Positions 23,856 through 35,750 of a stretch of 37,860 bases of DNA are shown piece by piece; the stretch's first letter is position 1, and every line of letters begins with the position of its first letter. This DNA comes from Nymphaea colorata (taxonomy: Eukaryota; Streptophyta; Magnoliopsida; Nymphaeales; Nymphaeaceae). The DNA is taken from the NCBI RefSeq assembly GCF_008831285.2, contig NC_045146.1, positions 20,105,289 through 20,143,148 of the forward strand, in the 5' to 3' direction. Made by a program: the position numbers and the translations under genes. The notes under the pieces are model-generated. The model searched no databases. It was given only the letters and a program-made list of their open reading frames with translations, and was not told the DNA's origin.

Positions 23856-26109
23856 GTTTTTTTGGTTGGCACATCTAAAATTTGGTTTTGATTTTTGAAT
23901 AATTTAAGGGGGCTAGGGCTTTCAGTTTCTTTTATAAGACTAGGTCTTATCGACTTTAAACATAATTTTGATGGCAACCAAGCACTTGAAAAACTCAGTT
24001 TCGAAAGTAAAATTAGGTTTTACCTATAAAACTTGGTTTATAGGTATCATACACCCTTATTAAGTAGTAATACTTAAAAAAAAATTCAAGTTGAGTCGTT
24101 TATCGGCGGGCAAGTCAACTCGTAACTTATGTTATGCATATAATAGTTTTCATATTTAAGTAGTGGTAGTGCACAATTTCAGAACTCACTTTGACGCTCC
24201 TTCTTAAAATGTAAAAGAAGGAAAAAAAGAATCATCTAAAAGCGTAGATTACATAATGACTACATTCTTGTTGCTTGGTCATCACTGCCAGAAAACGAGA
24301 GAGAGGGGGGAAAGAGTCGAGCCTCTCCATGAAGGGAAGGCAAATTTGGTAATCAATTTGATTCAAACGAGAGAGCGGAGTAGAAATCAGTGCAGAATGA
24401 AAGCAATTAGTTGAGTTCCCGTGATGCACCGCATGCGCACGGTAAGCGGAGTACTCGTGGAATCCTTGTCACCCTTCACGTCTGCCAAAAAATTAAAGAG
24501 AAAGGCAGGGCAGGGGCATCACCTCCTCCTCTACCCTCTCGGCCTCTCCCTCTTTGTTTTGCAATTCCTCTCCATCGTCTTTTATGTTTTCGAGTGGCTG
24601 AGTTTGAAGTGTGCTCACTGACAGCTCACTTCATCTTGTGAGATAGCCCTAACAACCTCAATATCTGAGTGTGCTATATATAAAGGGGTTAGCTTGTTTA
24701 AAATGTTTACTACAGCCCATGCACGCACTTACATATTGAAAGGTTCCGGTCCCAAACAATGCGTTCAGAAATCAATTCAAGCAAAGCTTACAAAGGGAAT
24801 TAATTTGCAAATTTTTAAATTGATAACTTCAGGATGGATTAGAAATGGAACTAATTGTGCTTGCGTCGTCGAAAAAAGTATAGGGGAGCTTTGCCGAACG
24901 ATCGAATCCAACGTACATATGATGCAGTCATGTTTTGAGATGGGCTAGCTGCTTTCTGATCTTATAGGACTTTTTACCGTACCACCTGTCGCTTGCGCTG
25001 GTCCATGGATCAATGTAGCATAGTGCTGTTGAATTAGATTGCAGCGCCTCTTTCCAGAGTTGATGAATATGGACGCGACTCAATGGACAGTGGCCATCTC
25101 TAAAGCAAAGAGAATTGTGGCGATTTAGCAGATGGTGGGATCTTTCTTCTGTCTGTCTCACCTAGCAACTCCGAATTTCTACTGGGGAAGAACTCGAGCA
25201 ACTCAAATTTCTTATCTTGTCTCTTCCCCCCACTCAACTCTACAAGTTAAAGCATTCCATGCTGCTGAGGGTACAGATGTGAAAGACCTAATGTACAATT
25301 ATCTGCATCAAGATCCCATTGGAACGAGTTCTTGAACAGATAGTCTTCTTCTTCTTTTTCTTCTTCTTCTTCTTCTTCATCTGGGAAGGAAATCTCTAGG
25401 ACTTCAGTCGGCCGTTTCTTTCAATCTCAAAGAAGTTTTTGGACCACTACAATCGGTCAAACTCCCGCTCAGTCCGAGCAACAGTACTACCGCCTATTTG
25501 GAATGGAGTGCTTAATGGACCACGTGTCAGAGACTTCCAAATTAGTGGCTATACGCACCCACAACGCGCAGCTTTTTTTTTTTCCCGTCCCCAGCACTTG
25601 AATCTTTCAACACATTGCTATAAGAAACAAGTAGATGGAAATGGGAATAAAAGGAAGAAAAAGAACGTCATTTTTCAGTCAGTTTATATTTAGCTAGTTA
25701 CGAACCACTGTTCTTATTCCTACCTTCCACGTTAATGCAGTACACAACGATTGCACAAATGAATACTCACTCATATGCACACATAGCAGCCACCCTGTAC
25801 GGTTCAAAGTGTTGGCCGAAGGAACAAAAGGGGTTATTGAAAGAATTGTTCGGAAGCCTTTGGTACGTAAATGTAACTGAGGAGATTGGTAAGAGTTCTA
25901 ACGCGAGAAAGGGGAAAGAAAACCGCTAGTAAACTGATAAAACAGAATTGCAGTAGAAGCGCGGGTGGGTATAATCCTGTAAAGAAGAATCCTGAGTAAA
26001 TCAATTATGTCGGTCGGAGGTGCAGCTAATTCTGTTTTATCAGTAATGCACGAGCATCTAGGGCACAAATACAGACTTAGTTTGGTCTTTCTTTCGTTTC
26101 TGCTCACAG
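23856..26109. other. Anonymous stretch with a TTC microsatellite
   Basis: No supported gene. Open frames at 24411-24641, 25132-25335 and 25439-25693 have no recognised family. A TTC repeat lies at 25344-25379. Confidence 0.45.
25344..25379. repeat. TTC microsatellite
   Basis: About twelve CTT/TTC units with one interruption (ctttttc). Confidence 0.95.
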
Positions 26110-27086
26110 TAAGCCTGGGCACCGGGCCGGGCCACCGCCGAGTACTCGGTACTCGGCCTGCCATGGGCCCTGGCTCCGGCCTTGAAAAATTGAGTTTTAG
26201 GTTTTTTTCTATCATGCTTGGCTCGGCCCGATAAATAACGGGTCGGGCTCGGGCTTGCAGCTGTGATCGGCGGCGGCCCGAGAAGCCCGATATTATTATT
26301 ATAATATTATTTTTTTTTCCACAAAAATGCACTTAGGGAACTTAGGATTTTGGACTTTTTGTTGTAAAAAGTTTCGTCCCCGTGGTCGAGACTGCCTCCT
26401 CCCACTGTCCTCCCCATCTTCATTACCGTCGGTCCTCCCCATCGCCGTCGCCATTGCCGTGAAGGTCGGACTTTTTTTCGACGATCTTTTTTTCTGCTCG
26501 TTAGGGCTTATTCCATCGCGCTCCTCTCCCCAATCCCCATCGCTTGTGGCCGGTCTGGCCCATCGTCGATCACCAGCCACCGCCTTGCCGTCACTGCTGC
26601 CCAAAAGCCCAGCAAGTCCTCGAGATCGATCCTCTGGAAGATGACGAGCAAGATGTCCTTGTCCATCTCGTCCATTTCCTCTTCTCACACCACCATCCCG
26701 CTTCGCGATCCCCTCATCCTTCTCATCTTGCTCCACACATTTCATCTGCAACCAGAAGCCCTTCGGAGCTAGGGTTTGGGTTTTGAGGACAGGAAGACAC
26801 GTAGATGAAAGATAGTGAAAGATTTTAAGGAGATTAAGGAGACAAGGATTTTCTCATTTTATCCGGACCGCCCAAAAGCCCGGTTCAGCCCGCTCGGCCC
26901 CTTAATAATCGGGCCGGGCCGGGCCTCGGGCATAAACCGAAGCCCGAGGCCCGATAGCACATGGGCCCAGCCCGACCCGTTTATAAACGGGCCAGGCCTC
27001 GGGCTGGCCCAATACAGTAGTCGAGCTTCAGTTTTGACATTTTTATGGGGCCGAGCAGGGCCGGCCCGACCCAATGCCCAGCCTTA
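26110..27086. mobile_element. 977-bp non-autonomous hAT-like element
   Basis: It starts TAAGCCTGGGCA and ends TGCCCAGCCTTA, imperfect inverted ends whose first 12 bases equal those of the MITE at 2163. Extended GC-rich subterminal stretches (ccgggccgggcc and similar) face each other at both sides. Flanks gctcacag and ctcaccag agree in seven bases if one gap is allowed, so an eroded 8-bp duplication is possible but not proven. No transposase is encoded. The interior (about 26330-26790) has CCATCGCC-rich sequence with open frames on both strands and could hold captured host DNA. Confidence 0.75.
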
Positions 27087-27111
27087 CTCACCAGATCGAT
27101 ATATATCACCC

Positions 27112-27258
27112 ATTTAAAAATACAAAACCGAAGGTGGACCAAGAATCTCATGAAAACTCACAACCTAACAAATACATGCATATAATTTAAAAATGCAAAA
27201 CCGAAGGTGGACCAAGAATCTCATGAAAACTCACAACCTAACAAATACATGCATATAA
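27112..27258. repeat. 73-bp tandem duplication
   Basis: Two units (27112-27184 and 27185-27258) starting atttaaaaat, nearly identical, 25 bp beyond the hAT-like element. Confidence 0.95.
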
Positions 27259-28939
27259 TTATTTAACTAATTAAAAGAAGCGACCATCATTTGCACATGT
27301 AGGCAGAACAAGTTTCAAAAAAAAATTAAGGAAGGCGAACTTCATCTATTGAGGACAAGTTGTTAAAATAGGAAGAGCAAAAACTAAAATTGCCACAAGA
27401 GTGATGGATAGTAGAGGTACCGCTCTGCTTTCCTGATCGGAATATACACCGATTGTCGAGCCCACGTTGTTTTTGGACCAGATGTGATAGAGTTGTAGAT
27501 GGTGTGTTGAATCGGTTGTTGTTGTTGTTTACATGAAGTTGGCGACAAAATGCAAAAGGCAGCAGGTAGGTGGGGAGGGAGGGAAGGTGAGCACTCGGCT
27601 GGCAGCCGAGGGAGAAAACCAATTAACGCAGTAAAATAAAGACGGGATATTCCCTTGTGGGTGCTTGAACAAAATGGCCACACACGTCTCTACTGGACGG
27701 CACCTTAGATTCAGCACCACAAACTTTCGAGTTCTGTAAAAGCTCGACATATAGTTGGGGTGGGACTGGGACATGGCATGTGACTCGCACCAGATGCTTC
27801 TTTATCTTAAAAATAGAAGACGAACCGACACAGCCCTGGCCCCCACGTTAAGTTGATCCAAGAAGGAATGATTTTAACGGTAATAGAATTCAAAGGCATG
27901 GATCTCGACTCAAAGCGCTTTGTCAGAATCCGCTCACAGTTTGCGTTTAATGTTAACTTGGCTTGATCGATGGAATGCTGAGAAAAATTATGAGTTCAAT
28001 TTATATGTATTCATTAATTTCGACCGTCAATTTTTTTTCTCAAGTTTTGTTGATCTTTGGAGCTGAACTGCAAGGACGCCGTTAATGAGTATACAACTAA
28101 AAACTATTGTGATTTAGAGATTTCTTCGACAGCTCGTTATCGTGCATGTAGCCACATTTGATTTTTAAGAAAATATCTTCTGCGGAAAAGGTTGCATGGA
28201 AGAAGATCTGTACATATTCATGTTTTGAAAGCGGTTAAACATAGGAATGTGCTAAAGAAAAATACATATGCATGTAAAACAAAATTTCATTATCCTGAGC
28301 ATTTGTCTAGTTGTTGTACAAAATTCCAATATCGTGAGAGTACTGTCTGCTATTGCTGGTGAGCGTTTGTCTAGTCCAGCCATGGGCGGCCGTCGAAGAG
28401 ACTGAAACGAAAAACCACAGTATATAATGCCATATTCTCAAAGCACGCGATTGATTTCCTGCAGCTGCAACTTTGCGATAACCAGATGATCAGTCGCTGA
28501 ACCTCACGAAGGCCTGCAGTACTTTTACCGATCCGATACTAAACCGCAAGTAAAGGGCTATGTGAATGAGGTGCGCCGTTAACAACCAAGTAAATGAAAA
28601 GAAACTTCTCTCCTTCTCTTCTTAAAAATTAAAAATAAAAAAAGGAAAAGAAGAGAGAGGGAGAGTGAATCACCAGATCGATCCACAATCGAATGACTGA
28701 TGTCCATTGGTTTCAACAAATTTGTCGGCGTTCATAAAACGTGTGAGCCAGGTGGTCCTTCATCATCTTGTCCGTATACGTATATAGTAGACGCTGTGCC
28801 AGGCGACAGAAAGAAGGCATCAGACAATGTTTAATCCCTGGTTATTACTTCAAGCCATCTTAATTGTGGGTGTTTGGTGATATTACTAGATGACTAGAAT
28901 GCAGTATTCCATGGTGACACTATATTACTATTCTTTCTT
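27259..28939. other. Anonymous stretch, possibly including a 3' UTR
   Basis: No supported coding region. The part next to 28940 would be the 3' untranslated region of the minus-strand candidate exon there. A short GTT repeat lies near 27513-27530. Confidence 0.4.
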
Positions 28940-29043
28940 TTAATCAGACCGAGACACCCCAAAGAGCCTTGTGGCATTCTCTTGTTCTACGGCCCTCAGA
29001 AACCGGTTATCTTCAATCAAGGCTCTCCAGCCCCTTTCGTTCT
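28940..29043 (-). CDS. Candidate terminal exon of an unidentified gene
   Basis: An acceptor (ttaccgttcccctag) is followed by AG and then 33 codons and TAA. The peptide contains NERGWRALIEDNRFLRAVEQ and ENATRLFGVSRSD, with composition like a real protein end. The ENATRLFG ending is faintly like C-termini of amidohydrolase-type proteins, but I do not recognise the family and would not assign a function. No convincing upstream exon with matching phase was found between 29043 and 32000. It may be a gene fragment like others in this window. Confidence 0.45.
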
Positions 29044-31053
29044 CTAGGGGAACGGTAAAATACATTCAAGTGGGATGGGGACCATTCGCTATGTCCGACG
29101 CTTGGGGAAACGTGAGTCTGTAATTAAAATAACAAAAGAGAAGGAAAAAAAAATTCGAGGAAAATGAGTCCCATAGGATGGGGACCAGACGAACCATGAG
29201 AATCCCACTTGCGCTGAGTGTACATGCCGTTCCCTCAGACTGCAACTCAACATGGGGAGAATCCACGGCACTTCATCCGGCGTTCACTGTTATAAACTTC
29301 GGTATTTACGTTCTTTGGTATTTATTATTTATGTTTTCTCCACGGCAATGTGTGCGGATTTCATTAACTGACCAATACATTTTGTCATAATCAAATGAAA
29401 CCAAAGTGCATTTCAAACAAACATCTCTAGCTTTAAACGAAGTTGATCCATCTTTTGGGAGAGCGAAGCAGACAATCGTCCCTCACTCTCCCCCTGCTCG
29501 CAGCCGCCTAAAAGAAAGAAAGCTTAAAATGCCATCTTTTATTTGGTCGACCTCTTCAAGCACTCCTACCTATATGCGCAGAGGAGACGAACGACACCCA
29601 AGTAAAGAAGCAGCACCAGACCAAATAGGCCACTTCCGTAGAAGGGAAAAAACCCGCCAAACTGCAAGAAGGAAATACAGTTTAAAGTTCAACTATTTTT
29701 TTATAGACTCCAATTTAGAACGATCCACTGTCTAACCAAACGTAAATTCTACCCCACGAAGGAGCGACGGACAATAGATCGAGAGTTTACACGTAACATC
29801 GCCTTACATCTAACCACATACCGCTCCCTTCTGTGTTCAAAGACGAGGTGCCGTTCTTCGTTCTTTAGGATGGCTCCTTTCTTACAAATAACCCTGTACA
29901 CAAAGATGAGTATTTTGAAAGACGGTCATGCATTACGGATAAAGATGACTTCAATGCTACCGATGAAGATTAACTGATTAAGGCAGTTTTCAAAACTCTC
30001 AAATGTAACAGCTCTTATTATTTAGGAGCAATGTTTAGAAATCATTGTAGAGAACCCTCATAAATATGAGGGACCTGTTTTATGGATTTCAAGGCCCATG
30101 GCCTTTCCTGGGTAAAGAAAATTACTCCACCTTAATTCTTTTGAGCTCTTTTTTATTATTGCCCTTAAAACGTGAGAGAAATTAAGCGTCTGCCGGACAA
30201 ATCTAAATGTCAAGGTTTTCATAAGTTGGCGTTTGATGGGCGTGAAAACTTTTTCATTCAGGTTCTTCACCATACACCATACCAACAAATACTGGAAAAG
30301 TTTCTCAAGATTTTTTTTTTGGTTTAATAAAAAAATGTATGATTTCCACCGTGCTTTTCCTAGAAAACTATAATTATTTTAGTTCAAAAATTTTACCTGC
30401 TGTACAGTGACTGCAGAAGCTTCTTCTTTTTGGTTTCAGCCCATCAACCGCTTGCTAAAGGAACTTCAAGAAGTAGATCCTTGTAAGGCCATCATCCTGC
30501 AGATGAGACTGTCCAAAGGTCCTAAAGACACCCGCTGCAAGCTCGATCAATTTCTTTGTGTGCATAGTAAACGTAAAACAATTAACCAATTTCTTAACGG
30601 ACGACCAAGTCTCCTGCAAAGCTCACGGTTGCTCAGCATATCGTGTGATTATATGGAAAAAAGGGAAATTTATGTTATAATAGTGCCATATAATTCTATT
30701 TAAATATGCAATGGAATCGATCAAGAATTCCTTTCTTTGCATATTGCCATTTCATTTTTTTTTTCCCACAAAAACTAAGTAAAAAGAAGAAGTTAGGAAA
30801 AAGGATCTGGGCCATCATCAACAGCTCAATAGAGTCAGAACCATAAAGTCGAAGCAGGTCCAATTTCACTTGGGTTGGGGAGGGCAAAACAGACTGAAAC
30901 GAAACCAGGTCGCTGTTCTCAGTTTTTCCTTCATTGCAGCCGAAACTTTTAGTCGGCTTACAACTGATGGATGTACATAATCATTTCCAGAGAGAGAGAA
31001 GGCTAGTCAATAGCGGGAGCAGTGCACCACCTCGAAGCTCCCAGTAGTTAGAC
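29044..31053. other. Stretch without a supported gene
   Basis: Plus-strand frames at 29406-29735 and 30407-30703 have no known domain. A few splice-like small frames are listed under rejected items. Otherwise nothing recognised. Confidence 0.4.
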
Positions 31054-31133
31054 TCAGACTTCATCTACGACCAACAGCTCTGAGGTATTGATTGCCAAAG
31101 ACTCGGCACCAAGGGCTAAAGGGCGAGCAGGAA
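31054..31133 (-). CDS. Candidate terminal exon of an unidentified gene
   Basis: A strong acceptor with a branch-point-like gctaac and a pyrimidine tract (gctaacctctcag) is followed by 80 bp that reads PARPLALGAESLAINTSELL then VVDEV and TGA. No family was recognised and no upstream exon was located before the LTR region at about 32060, which may have truncated the gene. Confidence 0.3.
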
Positions 31134-32066
31134 CTGAGAGGTTAGCAATGGAAAAGACGCCAGCCAAATCCGACAGCTGTTAGTGGCAAGACTAACGGCA
31201 GAACAGCAACTATACAAGATGAGCCGCAATCATAGGTTCTTTAGAAACATTTGGTGAGCAATTATGAATACACAGACACTCCTTTCAACTTACAATCGTG
31301 CTGGGTGAGTTAAAATGTAAGAACCATGAAAACCTTGTTGATAGTATGCGCACCCTGGCTATGCTACTACGAGGGGGTACACACCCTGCTAAATATCGCA
31401 TAATAACATTCGCGAATGATATTTAAAATAGCCTTCTCAATACTTTTGTTCACGCTAATATATTGCCGTTTCGAATATTAAAGCATGACCATTTTACGCC
31501 TTCCATACATGCAATTGGAAGTCTGACAAAATCAAACTGCTTCGAACTCAAACTTTGCACAGATCTCCGAATGAGAAGAAACCATGGAGGACTAGCAAGT
31601 TCGATGTGTCAAGACATATTTCCACTTGTTCACTGAAGACACATGAAGAAAAGAATTCGTGTTGAATTGAGAAAACCTATCAATTCAGTTCAAGTTTTTG
31701 TTCAAATGCAACCATTGACTATAGGGCACTGTACAGAGAATTTCCTGAATTGATGCTCGGATAGACAATTTGGGTCGGAAATTAGAAGACCACGAATGTG
31801 GTTAGCAAAACGACATCCCATCATATGCTTCAAGGGTAGACGCTTCTGAGGAAATCGAGTACAGCGACCCAATGCAGCTAGCAAAACGATCCATATCTTG
31901 GTCACAACTTTCTGTTGTGTGCTTCAATCATGGAAGCTCTCTCCTGCATCAAAGAGACACAGTCATTTCATACATGTAGAAGCTTTAAATAGTGAAATTG
32001 GAACGTCATGCTAACTTAAAGCCAGGCTCACAAGGGCAAAAAGAAAAATTCAAAAAATAACAATGT
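31134..32066. other. Anonymous stretch
   Basis: A 67-codon minus-strand frame at 31702-31905 has no recognised family. The motif aaagccaggctcacaagggc (about 32018) recurs with few changes near 34153, so part of this flank is repeated on the other side of the LTR pieces. Confidence 0.4.
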
Positions 32067-32123
32067 AACGATACGGTACGCTATTAAATCGCCCGTATTG
32101 TGCGATACGGGGGCCGTATCGTT
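32067..32123. repeat. 57-bp hairpin of the GATACGG type
   Basis: It begins aacgatacgg and ends ccgtatcgtt, exact inverted ends, with internal gatacggg motifs. No target-site duplication is evident. Confidence 0.8.
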
Positions 32124-33828
32124 GTGTTTTTGTTAAATGACTATGCATTTGCATGTGCATGCTAGAATTGATAACTGCTTAGGACAGATGAGGTGGGGTA
32201 TCGAGTCGAGTGTCTCCTCGACCCCGATTGTGCATTAGAGAGCATCATAAAATGATAATTGCATAGGATAGCTACGAGCTAATCACGGATCGAGACTACT
32301 ATTCGTGGTTTGGCTAAGTTTTGAAAGATGTGACTGATGTGTGTGATTGTGAATGATTGGTCATGTGACAAGTTTTGTTTTAGAAAGCTATTAAAAGCTT
32401 GTTTTGAAAATTATTACGCATTTGCATGTGCATGTTAAAATTGATAACTGCTTAGGACAGATGAGGTGAAGTATCAAGTCGAGTATCTCATCGATCCCGA
32501 TTGTGCATTAGAGAGCATCATAGAATGATAATTGCATAGGACAACTACGAGCCATCACGGATCGAGACTATTCTCCGAGATGTGACTCAGTTTTGAAAAA
32601 TTTGATTGACGTGTTTGATAAGATGTGATTATTGTGATAATGAATGTGAATGTTGTGTTTGTTGCATATACATTACCACGGGCAATGATTCAAATGAAGG
32701 AATGGAAGGTAGTTGTACCCATATTGTTATGACGGCTAGCCAAGAATATTATTGTTATTTATAGCCCTCGTGTGGAAGCAATTGGAGGTGTGGGTGCACT
32801 CGTGAAGTGCACCAACCTCATGAATTAGCCAGTCAGTTTGTGAATGTGAATAATAATGAATGATTAAGAGATTAAAGGCCAGTGGGATGTGGCTGTGTTT
32901 GGGAGACGTCCCGTTCTTGCCACTGGTCTCGCCTGTTCGAAGCGCAGGCGGTGCAAGGCCCTAGGGTACTGTTGTGTGTTGTGCTTGGAGCGTTGGGCTC
33001 CCGCCTTCCCAACCTGGGTGTCCTAGGGAAGGTTGAGTATCTCTCCTTAGAATTCACACATCCATGGATGAGTGCTCTACTGTTGCAGCGGATGAAATGG
33101 ATCTATACTGTTATGAGCCGCTACGGGGGTTGTCTCTCGGCTGTAGGCCACCCATGGTGTGCACGTGCCTGTGTTGCACTCACAGGAACTGTTAATTCAC
33201 TAAAGTTAATGGAAATGTATTGTATATGATTGAATTTATGTGATTGATGTGCATGTGAATGATATGAAGGCATGTGATTGAAACTGTGTTATCTTGGCCA
33301 TTGAGTGGCCTTTACATGTCGTAGTTTACGTGAGGGGCCTTCTTGGCAAATGATGTAACTATGCCCTAACACGACATGATGATGATTTGTTTTATGATTG
33401 TATTATCTCTTATTTGAGCCCTACCTAAGAGGGTTAGGGATTTTCTTGGCTTGTTGCCATACTGCGAAGGCTAAGCCTTCAGTTGTTTTTCTTTTTTCAG
33501 GTTTTTGACAGACTTGGGGCAGCAGGTTGATCAGATGGCTCTACTCACATCCTACTGGCGAGGTTTTGGGTCCTTGGTAGTGTCGACGCGTCATGGTTTG
33601 GTCTTTTGATGTCTTATTTTTGTTAGGCATCAAAGTTTAGGGCATTTTTGTCATACACATAGAAGTGATTTTGGTATAAATTGAAATTGTTATATAAAAT
33701 GAAAGTTGCCCCACTGTTTCGAATGACATAGCTCCCTCCTTTTTGAATTGTTGTGTAGTTGCACCTCAATGCTTTATGTTTAGAAAAAAAAAACTTTTGT
33801 TTGGGGGTCAAAAGGGTGGGGTGTTACA
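32124..33828 (-). mobile_element. Gypsy-type (Tekay/Del-like) LTR, minus strand
   Basis: On the minus strand the sequence begins TGTAACACCCCACCC at 33828, a standard start for Tekay/Del LTRs, and runs leftwards through sequence with the feel of a long LTR, including the tandem repeat at 32145-32640. The far end was not determined; no internal gag-pol was recognised. It could be a solo or truncated LTR. Confidence 0.55.
32145..32640. repeat. Diverged tandem repeat, ~273-bp period
   Basis: Units start gcatttgcatgtgcatg at 32145 and gcatttgcatgtgcatg at 32418. The second unit is incomplete and diverged. Shared landmarks are ataactgcttaggacagatg and gtgcattagagagcatcat. It probably belongs to the adjoining gypsy-type LTR, where subrepeats are common. 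Confidence 0.85.
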
Positions 33829-33996
33829 TGATACCACTGTAATAATCTGACCCATTCCTGGGCTCGAGCTCTTGGTTTGACGAATCTCAACCCACCTCCT
33901 AACAATTTCGATTCTGACTTTAAAAAAACTAGGAACCAAGACAATCATCTCATTAATGACATTCCTTTATACTGACTAAACTTTTAGGGTGTTACA
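33829..33996 (-). mobile_element. Short 159-bp LTR with primer-binding-site motif
   Basis: On the minus strand TGTAACACCCTAAAAG (from 33996) runs to ...TTATTACA (33838), giving a TG...CA unit of 159 bp with a TATAAAGG motif. It is followed after one base by TGGTATCA (33836-33829), the start of the initiator-methionine tRNA primer site used by most plant retrotransposons. The next base begins the other LTR. Such a short LTR is in the TRIM range, but an internally deleted gypsy LTR is equally possible. Confidence 0.55.
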
Positions 33997-34369
33997 TGGA
34001 GTGCCTACCAAAAAAACTCTCGTCCAGGCCCTACCTCAGATTCACTATTAATGCCAATGGGTACACTAGTCCTGCCCTCCATCCTCGTAGAAGCAATTTG
34101 AAGATCCACTTGGCCCCTCATCGCTGTAGCAACTCCTGGGTCTATACTAGTTGAAAGCCAGACTCGCAAGGGCAAAATATCTTGAGGATCATGCCTCAAA
34201 ATACAAAACCACATCTCCAAGCACCCTTTCCAGAGCCAACAGAAGGTCTCCCCAGCCCCTACCCTTGTAAGAAATCATTGAAGACAGGGTCAAGGTAAAT
34301 GTTTGAATCAATGACTTTGCTTAAAAGTGAAAGACCGAGAAAATTCAAACCTGATGGTTTCATCTATGT

Positions 34370-35750
34370 TAAGGCAATCCATTCAGTGATATCAACGAAC
34401 TCAGCATCTCCTTCCATTATAGGACGACAGATAACGTCCCAAACAATCAGGTGCTTGCCTTTATCGTGATTGCTTCCTCCCACAGAAATGAGGCCATAAC
34501 TGAGGAAAGCTGCTTCACAACTTCACTACGAAGAAGAAAGACAGAGGACCAAAAACTAATCACATTTTGCATAACATAACCGCGTGAGGCATAACCTGCC
34601 TGCATAAGAAAGTATTTCCACTTTCCAATTGGCTAGCCTTTTGCTAACTTTTTGAGTAAGAGAGTAGCATCACTCCTCTTTAAGTTGGCCACAAAACAGA
34701 TGCAGGTATGTCGCTGGCAAAGACCCTTCTTGCCAGCTCAAAATGTGTTCCGAATCGGAGGCGAGCAAGCTGTCCGTTTTAAAAAAGTTTAGAGGAAAGA
34801 TTTGGAGGGATTTAACATTGAGCCCCGTGTGCTCTGTTATTCCCTCGAGCAGTTGTTCAATTGAAAGAAATGAGTTGACCTTTGATCTACTAAAAAGTAG
34901 AACATCATCAGCAAAAGCCAAAAGCGGTGGACAGTGACCAACCCTTGTAATGTTTGGGACCTCAACAAGACCAAGATCAGCTTTAGACTTGACTTGTTGA
35001 GAAAACATCTCCATGATCAGGATAAAGAGATAAAAGGAGACAGAGGATCCCCTTCGCAGAGCCCACGCCTGAAAACGAACTAATCGCCCTGCTTTGGGCC
35101 AGCAATCCTTTGAAGAATAGGTTTCATTCGATTGGCTAGGCATTTAGAGATGAATTTGTAGAGGGATTTGCACAACGGTATGGGGCGAAAGTCGTGAATA
35201 CGATCCGCGCTTTCTTTCTTGCGATGACCGATCGATTCATTTTTCTCAGCAACTATTCAGATCTAAGAAGCTGCTGATAACGCGCACAACATCTGTGCCC
35301 ACCAAATGCCAGTATGCCTGAAAGAAAGAGGCTGGTAAACCCGTCTGGACCTGGAGCGCCGCTGTCCACGTCTGAGGAGAAGACAAGGGACTTCGCCTCC
35401 TCCTCCTCTTCAGAGACCAGGGCCATGAGGCTAGTAGCATTTTCTTGGTCTGTCACCTGTGGACCCTCATTGCAGCTATCCAACAAATCCCTGGCGAGAC
35501 CCCTAGGAGAGATTGGAAATGGGCGCTACAAACAGCCTGGATCTCGATAGGGCGAGTACCTGAATGCTGAAGCATGGTGACGTTAATATTGGCCCTTCTC
35601 CCCGTCACCACATTCTGAAAGTAGTTTGTAACGCTGCCCCCTTCCGCCAGCCATTTAGCACCAAATTTTTGGCTTTCTTCCTCCTCCAGAGCAGAGCAGC
35701 CATAAGCTCCTTTCAGAGTAGTTCGGCTGCATCATAGCTCGCGATCTTCC
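34370..35750 (-). pseudogene. Decayed L1-type LINE, reverse transcriptase region
   Basis: Read on the minus strand across several frames, the order of motifs is that of plant L1 ORF2. AKWLAEGGSVTNYF comes first (about 35690-35640), then GAPGPDGFTSLFL (near 35340), FILIMEMFSQ, LLAFADDVLLFS with the FADD catalytic box at 34915-34904, EGSLPATYL, and SYAGRL-like and VWDVICRPIMEG sequence near 34430-34560. Stops and frameshifts break it, so no active enzyme is possible. Neither the endonuclease domain nor a poly-A tail was found. The 71-codon frame at 34005-34220 lies just downstream in the same direction and may belong to another repeat. Confidence 0.88.

Noticed and set aside
27326-27774. Overlapping minus-strand open frames
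   Set aside because: Low-complexity (Gln/Pro/Ser) and mutually overlapping frames without splice context or known domains.
29600-29690. Minus-strand splice-like frame FGGFFPFYGSGLFGLV... after cttcttgcag
   Set aside because: Hydrophobic and open, but no family, and it overlaps a longer plus-strand frame; could be chance.
30075-30112. Minus-strand mini-exon KAMGLEIHKT between ctttacccag and gtccct
   Set aside because: Weak donor and too short to judge; no link in phase to the exon at 29043-28940 could be shown.
30440-30485. Plus-strand mini-exon PINRLLKELQEVDP between ggtttcag and gtaagg
   Set aside because: Good splice signals, but a single 43-bp frame with no partner exon or recognised family.
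31902-31943. Minus-strand frame ERASMIEAHNRKL with stop after gatgcag
   Set aside because: Only 13 residues; cannot be the terminal exon of the same gene as 31133-31054 and has no other support.
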